Below are positions 6,843 through 11,144 of a stretch of 11,144 nucleotides of DNA, piece after piece. Origin of the DNA: DASUFH01 sp036274645 (GTDB lineage Bacteria; Acidobacteriota; Terriglobia; 20CM-2-55-15); NCBI GenBank assembly GCA_036274645.1, contig DASUFH010000007.1, positions 1 to 11,144 on the forward strand, read 5' to 3'. The notes under the pieces are model-generated. The model was not told where the DNA came from. It searched no databases and saw only the letters and a program-made list of their open reading frames with translations. Position 1 is the first letter of the stretch; each line of letters begins with the position of its first letter. The position numbers and the translations under genes are program-made.

Positions 6843-7211
6843 ATGCTGAAAGAACCCATGCGTATTCTTGAATTCTTTCGCCTGTTCAAGTCTCGCGAGC
6901 ATCGTCGCGCTTTTGCGGTGGCCCTCGCCGCCGACGCGATCCAGATCGTGTTGCTGCCGCTTTTCGTGGGCGGGGCCGCTTCACCCGCGGATGTCATTAC
7001 CGAGATCGGGGCGGCGGTGGTTCTCTCCAGGATTCTTGGATGGCACTGGGCGTTTCTGCCGGCCCTGCTCGCCGAACTGGTTCCCGGAATCGATCTCTTT
7101 CCAACATGGACCGCGGCGGTCCTGTTCGTGGCGTGGGAGCGCGCTCGGGTGGAACCATCGGTTGGGGGTTCGGACGAAGTGCCGGGCGGACGGATCATCG
7201 ACATCCGATAA
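6843..7211 (+). CDS. Small membrane protein of unknown function (122 aa)
   Basis: The protein has hydrophobic segments at about residues 24-44 (AFAVALAADAIQIVLLPLFVG) and 52-98, the latter long enough for two membrane passes. The conspicuous block GWHWAFLPALLAELVPGIDLFPTWTAAVLFV (66-96) reads like a conserved family signature, which I cannot assign to a named family. The C-terminus is polar (GGSDEVPGGRIIDIR) and probably cytoplasmic. The start is uncertain: ATG 6843 is chosen, but ATG 6858 and TTG 6819 are in the same frame. The only strong Shine-Dalgarno sequence, AGGAGGA at 6798-6804, is 14 nt before the TTG and 38 nt before ATG 6843. It is convergent with selO and separated from it by a strong hairpin. 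Likely a genuine gene given its length, hydrophobic pattern and codon use. Confidence 0.7.
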   Translation: MLKEPMRILEFFRLFKSREHRRAFAVALAADAIQIVLLPLFVGGAASPADVITEIGAAVVLSRILGWHWAFLPALLAELVPGIDLFPTWTAAVLFVAWERARVEPSVGGSDEVPGGRIIDIR

Positions 7212-7232
7212 AGCGCTGACTTGCGGATGAGA

Positions 7233-7260
7233 CTCGCGGCGCCAGTCCTGGCGCCTCGAG
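7233..7260. terminator. Strong hairpin between convergent genes, probable bidirectional terminator
   Basis: GGCGCCA (7238-7244) pairs with TGGCGCC (7249-7255) over a GTCC loop. After one C/T mismatch, CTCG (7233-7236) pairs with CGAG (7257-7260). It sits 21 bp after the small membrane-protein stop and 31 bp beyond the selO stop. No T-run follows on either side, so it is not a textbook intrinsic terminator; position argues for a transcription-end role. Confidence 0.6.
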
Positions 7261-7291
7261 AAGTTTCCCGGACCGGCTTAGAACTGAGCGC

Positions 7292-8803
7292 TCAGGTCCC
7301 GCAAAACGTCCGATAACCCTGCCCTGCAGGCCCCGGTTCGGCAAATGCGGCAAACTCCGGCTGATCGTCGAACGGCGTCGCCAGGATCTTCAACAACCGG
7401 TCAAAGGGACCCAGGTCGTCTTGTTCCACCGCAGCGCTCAGGGCTTCCTCCACCCGGTGATTGCGTGGAATGAATGCCGGGCTGACCTTCTTCATGGACC
7501 GCGCCGTTTCCGCCGGCGCGCTCTCCAATGGACCGGACGTCTCGCGGGCAAGCCGTAACTTCCAGCGCTCACTCCACGAATCATAGGCCGGCGCATCGGC
7601 GAACAGCGCGCGGATGGGCTCGTCGTGTCCCGCCGCGGCATTCGCGAGGTAGCGGAAGGCCAGAGTCCAATCGATGTTGCGACCTTCCATTGCTCCGAGA
7701 AACCCCGTAACGAGATCGAGGTCACCGGGCTCTTCCCCGGTCAGCCCCAGTTTGGCGCGCATGCCCTGCAGCCAGCAGCGATCGTAGGCTCCGGCAAAAC
7801 CGTTGATGATTTCGCGAGCCTGGGCGATCGCGCGATCCCTGTCCGAATCCAACAGCGGAAGCAACGTCTCGGCCAGGCGCGCCAGGTTCCACTGCGCGAT
7901 TCCCGGCTGATTGGCATAACAATAGCGGCCAAGCCTGTCGATGGAACTGAACACCGTGGCCGGGTCATAGTGATCCATGAAGGCGCACGGCCCGTAGTCG
8001 ATCGTTTCGCCGGAAACCGCCATGTTGTCGGTGTTCATCACGCCGTGGATGAAGCCCACATGCATCCAGCTGGCGACGAGCGCCGCCTGCCTGTCGGCGA
8101 CACTTCCAAGCAATGCGGCGTAGGGCTTCTCCTGTCCCTGCAACTCGGGGTAGTGGCGCGTGATCACGTAATCCGCCAGGCGCCGCACCTTCTCGAAGTC
8201 CTGGCGCGCCGCGAAGAACTGAAACGTCCCGACACGGATGTGGCTTGCGGCAACACGCGTCAAGACCGCGCCCGGCAGCGGCCCCTCGCGATAGATCTCT
8301 TCTCCGGTCGTGACGGCGGCGAGCGCACGGGTTGTCGGGATGCCCAGCGCGTGCATGGCTTCACCGATCAGGTATTCCCGGAGCACCGGTCCGAGCGCGG
8401 CGCGGCCGTCCCCGGCCCTTGAAAAGGGTGTGCGCCCCGAACCTTTAAGTTGAATGTCGCGCCGCTTTCCGTGGCGGTCGACCACCTCCCCCAGTAGCAG
8501 CGCTCGGCCATCGCCCAGTTGCGGCACGAAATTACCGAACTGGTGACCGGCATACGCCTGCGCGAGAGGCGAAGCGCCCGCTGGCGCCTCGTTACCCGCG
8601 AAAATATTCGCGCCCTCCTCGCCCTCGAGCGCATCGACGCTTAATCCCAGTTCCTCGGCCAACTCTCGGTTCAGCCGGACGAGCGCCGGCCGCGCAACCG
8701 GCACAGCCTTCCAGGGAAAATAGAAGCCATCCAGCTCACGCGCAAACGTGTTATCAAAAGGAAATTGCGCGGCGCCAACTTGTTCAGCAGCATGCGACAT
8801 CAT
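7292..8803 (-). CDS. selO: Protein adenylyltransferase SelO (YdiU/UPF0061 family, 503 aa)
   Basis: SelO is a pseudokinase that transfers AMP from ATP to Ser/Thr/Tyr of target proteins and is tied to redox homeostasis in bacteria and mitochondria. The protein carries the family blocks YAGHQFGNFVPQLGDGRA, DIQLKGSGRTPFSRAGDGRA, REYLIGEAMHALGIPTTRAL, HGVMNTDNM and TIDYGPCAFMD. Numbered from the ATG at 8803, K120, E143, D259, N260 and D269 correspond, with a constant offset of 7, to K113, E136, D252, N253 and D262 of the Pseudomonas syringae enzyme, so the active site looks intact. The C-terminus ends YRTFCGT; this Cys stands where eukaryotic SelO has selenocysteine. The start is uncertain: ATG 8803, ATG 8800 and TTG 8818 are in frame and none has a clear ribosome binding site. 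Length is normal. The gene appears to be transcribed on its own. Confidence 0.95.
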   Translation of the reverse strand: MMSHAAEQVGAAQFPFDNTFARELDGFYFPWKAVPVARPALVRLNRELAEELGLSVDALEGEEGANIFAGNEAPAGASPLAQAYAGHQFGNFVPQLGDGRALLLGEVVDRHGKRRDIQLKGSGRTPFSRAGDGRAALGPVLREYLIGEAMHALGIPTTRALAAVTTGEEIYREGPLPGAVLTRVAASHIRVGTFQFFAARQDFEKVRRLADYVITRHYPELQGQEKPYAALLGSVADRQAALVASWMHVGFIHGVMNTDNMAVSGETIDYGPCAFMDHYDPATVFSSIDRLGRYCYANQPGIAQWNLARLAETLLPLLDSDRDRAIAQAREIINGFAGAYDRCWLQGMRAKLGLTGEEPGDLDLVTGFLGAMEGRNIDWTLAFRYLANAAAGHDEPIRALFADAPAYDSWSERWKLRLARETSGPLESAPAETARSMKKVSPAFIPRNHRVEEALSAAVEQDDLGPFDRLLKILATPFDDQPEFAAFAEPGPAGQGYRTFCGT

Positions 8804-8849
8804 CGGATAGTGTACCAATGGACATGCCTTTGCTGAACATTGCTGAACG
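8782..8849. promoter_or_regulatory. Candidate selO promoter with three GTTCAGCA-type sites
   Basis: On the minus strand TACACT (8814-8809) lies five bases before the ATG at 8803, a spacing typical of a -10 box for a leaderless mRNA; a good -35 is not visible. Around it are three copies of one octamer: GTTCAGCA on the plus strand at 8782-8789, and TTGCTGAAC in direct repeat at 8830-8838 and 8840-8848, exactly 10 bp (one helical turn) apart. The arrangement resembles an operator. Repeats are certain, function is inferred. Confidence 0.4.
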
Positions 8850-8950
8850 TCGGGAAGTTGGTCCCTACGGACCGTCGCGGACTCCTTTGGATCCTTAAGG
8901 TAGTCGATGCGTACCTCGACGCACTCGTGTCCGCCGAGCAGGAGGCGCGT
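8819..8950 (-). pseudogene. Protein-like open stretch upstream of selO, possible gene remnant
   Basis: In the selO frame, 44 codons are open between a TGA (8951-8953) and the selO start region, preceded by a further TGA at 8957-8959. The text includes LLLGGHECVEVRIDYLKDPK and ATVRRDQLPDV. This has the look of an alpha/beta domain end, with a faint similarity in pattern to the C-terminal anticodon-binding domain of class II tRNA synthetases such as HisRS (a strand ending in LGxxE, then V-x-hydrophobic strand, then VxRDxL). There is no start codon and two stops interrupt it. It could equally be chance. The rest of the 229-bp gap before the thioredoxin gene (8951-9032) holds no feature I can support. 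Confidence 0.2.
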
Positions 8951-9032
8951 TCACCGTCACGAATACGCGCAACGGCTTTTAGCAAGACCTATAGGCCCCG
9001 GAAGTAAATGGAGGAGCCAGCGCCATGCAGTT

Positions 9033-9575
9033 TCAGCGCGGCTGCTTCGAGAGATACTCCGACACGAGTTTGCGCTGTTCCTTCGTGATGCGGGGCGCGG
9101 TCTTCTCCAACAGGACGTCGAACGCATTGATTTCCTCCGGGCTCGCCGGATGGCCGATATTCTGGCCGTCCGGCATGGCCATGGACGTCGCCAGAGTCTG
9201 CCCCGCGCTGTCAAAGAAGATGTATACGGGAACGCCAGCCCCACCCGCCCCCGCGGAATTGACCATGTCCTCCGCGCCCGGGTTTTCGAGGGCGACATTG
9301 TCCGGACTCTCCTGAATCGTCAGGTGGGCGATCACATAGTTCTCATGAAATATCTTTCCCACCTCCGCGCTTTCCAGCATTGCGTCCAAGCGCATACACC
9401 AGCTGCACCATGAGGCGCCGAAGTGAATCAGGACGTTCTTTTGCTCGACCTTGGCCTGTTCCAGCGCCTTGACGAGAACGTCCCTTGCGGTCGGTGGCGG
9501 GGTTCGCGCGGCGGTGCTGACGGCCAGGACCAGGACGACGGTCAACGTGAGAAACGCGCGATAAACAACTGTCAT
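9033..9575 (-). CDS. Periplasmic thioredoxin-like protein with CSWC motif (180 aa)
   Basis: The start ATG at 9575 has GGGAGGA (9579-9585) just upstream and a good promoter 25 bp further, so it is preferred over an in-frame ATG/GTG at 9692. Residues 1-23 form a signal peptide (AFLTLTVVLVLAVSTAA). The thioredoxin fold follows: strand NVLIHFGASW (47-56), redox motif C57-S-W-C60, and the cis-proline before the next strand (GVP116VYIFFD). A long insert, GAEDMVNSAGAGGAG, precedes the cis-Pro. The C-terminal helix is ITKEQRKLVSEYLSK. It resembles the thioredoxin_7-type proteins with signal peptides that act as thiol reductants or disulfide exchangers outside the cytoplasm; the partner is unknown. 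It is a single-gene unit, transcribed in the same direction as selO but 229 bp away. Confidence 0.88.
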   Translation of the reverse strand: MTVVYRAFLTLTVVLVLAVSTAARTPPPTARDVLVKALEQAKVEQKNVLIHFGASWCSWCMRLDAMLESAEVGKIFHENYVIAHLTIQESPDNVALENPGAEDMVNSAGAGGAGVPVYIFFDSAGQTLATSMAMPDGQNIGHPASPEEINAFDVLLEKTAPRITKEQRKLVSEYLSKQPR

Positions 9576-9599
9576 GGATCCTCCCTTTGGCGTACTCGG

Positions 9600-9628
9600 A
9601 GCGTAGGAAGGATTGAGGCGGGGGTCAA
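9600..9628 (-). promoter_or_regulatory. Sigma70-type promoter of the thioredoxin-like gene
   Basis: On the minus strand TTGACC (9628-9623) and TACGCT (9605-9600) are separated by exactly 17 bp. The predicted start of transcription, near 9593, leaves a leader of about 18 nt that holds the GGGAGGA ribosome binding site and the ATG at 9575. The -35 matches the consensus in five of six positions; the -10 matches T, A and the final T. Confidence 0.65.
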
Positions 9629-10076
9629 GGGAAGAGTTGAGGTGGAGACTATTTCGAGCTGCACCGGCAACGAGTACGCCCCTTCCCGCCAATCCTCTTT
9701 ATCATCATCGGGAAACCCTACGCGAGGCGCAAATGCTGGCAACGCGATGATTTCCCGGATGAGCGGAGATGGTGTTCCGCTCCTCTCCCTGCTCAAACCG
9801 ACCATCGATTGTGCCTCAGCCTGATTCGCGTCACCCTGATGGGTCCACAAACCAATACACAACAGAATCACGTTTGTCCCTGTGCGATAACGGGAACCAC
9901 GAAAACCAACAATCGCCGAACAGAGCACGGAGCAACGTTGAAGTCGATGTCATGGGGTAAACCTCGGCGAGAACGATAGTCCGCGGCCGGTCGCAATCAC
10001 CACATTGGCGATGAACATGGTCGTTTCCGGAACGTTTGCCCGCCGGATGCTAATCAGCGCTGGTCTCTATCGATAG

Positions 10077-10211
10077 GGTCCGGCTTCCGGGTATCAAGCG
10101 CCGCGGGCAGAGGGATCTCAACGGATCAAGGATCGCCTGATCCGCGATCGGCAGTTCAAGCCGGTGGACGACGACGAACAGAAGCTCGAGTATGTACTCA
10201 ACGTGTTTTAA
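10077..10211 (+). pseudogene. 44-codon protein-like fragment without a start
   Basis: The frame opens after TAG (10074-10076) and ends at TAA (10209-10211). The second half, RIKDRLIRDRQFKPVDDDEQ then KLEYVLNVF, has a charged, helix-forming composition like a genuine C-terminus, but there is no ATG or GTG start. It contains a 7-bp inverted repeat CGGATCA/TGATCCG (10122-10128 and 10138-10144). I do not recognise the family. It may be the end of a deleted gene or chance. Confidence 0.25.
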
Positions 10212-10223
10212 CGCGGCGGCCCC

Positions 10224-10409
10224 ATGTTGGATTTCGGATTTCCCAGTGGAGCGCCGAACAACACTCTGCCCAGATACGTCAACCTGATGACGGCCGCCGA
10301 CGTTCAGGGGCGGAAGTGGTCGTATCCACACCGCCATCAACGAAGCAGGAGACATCCCCTAGCCTCGGCGCTGACGTTTGGGGAAAAGCGTCCTGCCATT
10401 CTGGAGTGA
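10224..10409 (+). pseudogene. 61-codon open frame of unknown identity
   Basis: The first half (MLDFGFPSGAPNN, then LPRYVNLMTAADVQGRKW) reads like real protein; the second half is Arg/His/Ser-rich and looks like out-of-frame sequence. This suggests a coding fragment followed by a frameshift. No clear ribosome binding site is present. It begins 12 bp after the previous fragment, so both may derive from one lost gene. Not recognised. Confidence 0.25.
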
Positions 10410-10457
10410 GGTGTGGGTAAGCGCGCCGTCTCCCGCGGAGCGGGAGACGGCCCTCAC
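10406..10457 (+). terminator. Very stable hairpin, 12-bp perfect stem with extended outer stem
   Basis: GCCGTCTCCCGC (10425-10436) pairs perfectly with GCGGGAGACGGC (10440-10451) over a GGA loop. Directly after, CCTCAC (10452-10457) can pair with GTGAGG (10406-10411), leaving a 13-nt bulge (TGTGGGTAAGCGC) on the 5' side. No T-run follows. It could be a transcription terminator left from a decayed gene, a structured RNA, or a copy of a dispersed palindromic repeat. Confidence 0.5.
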
Positions 10458-10493
10458 AAACCGCATCGCCAGTGGCCCCAATAGGCTTCCGCC

Positions 10494-10670
10494 ATGAAAG
10501 CGCCGAACCGCAGCGTTCCAGCAGCACACGCCACAGAGTCAGAGAGGCAGTACAAATTTGAATGGACGAATCCGCACGCCTACATCTATATCGATATTCG
10601 AGACGCGAAGGCCAACGATTCGCATGTTTACAGGTGCTGGCGTCGAAGCGGTATTCACGGTCAGCACTGA
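10494..10670 (+). pseudogene. DUF6152-like remnant (58 codons)
   Basis: ATG 10494 to TGA 10668-10670. Residues 20-40 read YKFEWTNPHAYIYIDIRDAK, very close to the conserved core of the DUF6152 family (KxEWxNPHxxIYxDVxD), secreted proteins of unknown role that are common in acidobacteria. The family is normally over 100 aa, with a signal peptide and AHHSF motif ahead and a long C-terminal part. Here the N-terminus is short and not hydrophobic, no ribosome binding site is clear, and the sequence turns unfamiliar after DAK before a stop. Thus only the core survives. Confidence 0.55.
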
Positions 10671-10947
10671 ACATAGGATTTTCAAGAGGGCGGCCGGGAA
10701 TATACTCCCCTGCTGTAGATTCGGGAGCCGGGCGCCGCAGTGTCGCATGAGGCATTCGTTGACTTTTTTAGAGGACCGCCGCATGGCGCCGCCATTGTGT
10801 GTCAACGCTGAATGAATGTGACCACGCCACCCTGGCCGTCCGCCGCATCGGCCCACCCGGCTAGAAAAGGAGCGCTGCGGAAGGACCCCGGTCGCGCCAG
10901 ACGTTGACATTACAGACAATCATGCGACATTGCCCCCCCCACCCTGC
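10671..10947. other. Intergenic stretch without supported genes
   Basis: Nothing convincing is seen. There is a TATACT within an imperfect palindrome GGGAATATACTCCC (10696-10709), resembling the 6680-6693 element, and AGAGGA (10772-10777) before a 10-codon frame MAPPLCVNAE that is probably chance. A run of eight C lies at 10933-10940, just downstream of the PIN remnant stop. Confidence 0.4.
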
Positions 10948-11082
10948 TCATCCCTTGAACTCCGCCTCAGTCGTGAGGCTTGCAACCTTCTTGACATCGC
11001 GTGGGATATCGCGACGAAGGGCCGGCGACCAAACGCTGGTATCGGCCAGGACTTCAACGCGATGACACGCTTGAAATTGCAT
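10948..11082 (-). pseudogene. Truncated VapC/PIN-domain toxin remnant (44 codons)
   Basis: VapC toxins are PIN-domain ribonucleases of about 130 aa with three or four catalytic acidic residues. Here ATG 11082 to TGA 10948 encodes VEVLADTSVWSPALRRD (residues 9-25), the typical PIN N-terminus with its first catalytic Asp (D14). It continues to SLTTEAEFKG (35-44), which matches the second motif (S-x-x-T-x-AEL-x-x-G) and its Glu. The distance between these motifs is about ten residues shorter than usual, and the protein stops immediately after, so the remaining catalytic region is missing. The eight residues before VEVLAD are unlike a VapC start. Almost certainly inactive. Confidence 0.55.
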
Positions 11083-11143
11083 GATACAAGGCTGTTTCGG
11101 CAGCGATATAATCCTCGCCCGGAGGTTTCCTTGAAATCCAGGC
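11054..11143 (-). other. Partial open frame upstream of the PIN remnant, possible antitoxin tail
   Basis: This minus-strand frame enters from the right edge and ends at TGA 11056-11054, overlapping the first codons of the PIN-like core. It reads PGEDYIAAETALYHAISSV before SSR and the stop. In vapBC operons the antitoxin gene precedes and often overlaps the toxin, so position fits an antitoxin C-terminus. The sequence itself is not recognised as VapB and could be chance. Confidence 0.2.
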
Positions 11144-11144
11144 G

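Larger units (their letters stand above)
9629..10493. other. Gene-poor, apparently decayed region
   Basis: No intact gene is supported in these 865 bp. A 118-codon minus-strand frame (9572-9928) overlaps the thioredoxin promoter, shows no domain or GC-rich third positions, and is treated as chance. On the minus strand near 9960-10040 a short stretch reads ETTMFIANVVIATGRGLSFS before a stop, perhaps an old coding fragment. The stretch 9700-9960 looks poorer in GC than the neighbouring genes. Fragments at 10077-10211 and 10224-10409 and the hairpin at 10406-10457 are listed separately. Confidence 0.5.

Noticed and set aside
7625..8422. 265-codon plus-strand open frame
   Set aside because: Antisense to selO, whose conserved residues are unambiguous.
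9423..9824. 133-codon plus-strand open frame
   Set aside because: Covers the thioredoxin gene's 5' end and promoter; composition is not protein-like.
9572..9928. 118-codon minus-strand frame ending in an ATGA overlap with the thioredoxin start
   Set aside because: The overlap is tempting, but a good promoter for the thioredoxin gene lies inside it, no domain is seen and codon use is unlike neighbouring genes.
10784..10816. 10-codon frame after AGAGGA, possible leader peptide
   Set aside because: No downstream gene to regulate, no terminator or repeat codons; likely chance.
10539..10919. 126-codon minus-strand open frame
   Set aside because: Opposite the DUF6152-like remnant, with no start signal or family features.
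10904..10932. TTGACA as the -35 of a promoter
   Set aside because: No acceptable -10 at 16-18 bp and no gene downstream.

Overview
The window looks like a chromosomal segment of a GC-rich bacterium, most probably an acidobacterium of the Solibacter/Bryobacter type. This is an inference from gene content: a TPR-plus-PD40 propeller protein with the C-terminal style seen in acidobacterial kinases, a large secreted protein of carboxypeptidase-regulatory-like repeats, a thioredoxin-fold protein with a signal peptide, and a DUF6152-like remnant. No rRNA, tRNA, CRISPR array or insertion sequence was seen.

Left part (1-4429, + strand): three tightly packed genes that read as one transcription unit whose start lies outside the window. 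They are the 3' part of an FGE-sulfatase/SUMF1-fold protein that lacks the catalytic cysteines, a secreted TPR protein carrying an RTX-associated calcium-binding module with two EF-hand-type loops, and a 792-aa secreted protein of about six beta-sandwich repeats. Genes two and three overlap by ATGA, and this junction sits inside a fresh-looking imperfect tandem duplication of about 33 bp. The unit probably supplies cell-surface or periplasmic proteins.

Middle (4461-7211): a convergent secreted TPR/PD40 beta-propeller protein on the - strand, a divergent regulatory region of about 310 bp with a perfect 14-bp palindrome, and a small conserved-looking membrane protein on the + strand. The leader of the small gene can pair its AGGAGGA with a TCCTCCT placed directly before the ATG.

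Right-middle (7212-9628): a strong hairpin lies between convergent genes, followed on the - strand by selO (a pseudokinase that AMPylates proteins, all key residues present) and a periplasmic thioredoxin-like protein with a CSWC motif. The latter has a well-formed sigma70-type promoter. Both genes fit a redox or stress role: SelO is linked to redox homeostasis and the thioredoxin fold to disulfide chemistry outside the cytoplasm. They appear to be separate transcription units.

Right end (about 9630-11144): gene-poor, apparently decayed DNA. It holds short protein-like fragments without proper starts, a DUF6152-like remnant, a shortened VapC/PIN toxin remnant, and a near-perfect 12-bp-stem hairpin. 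Nothing here looks like an intact gene.
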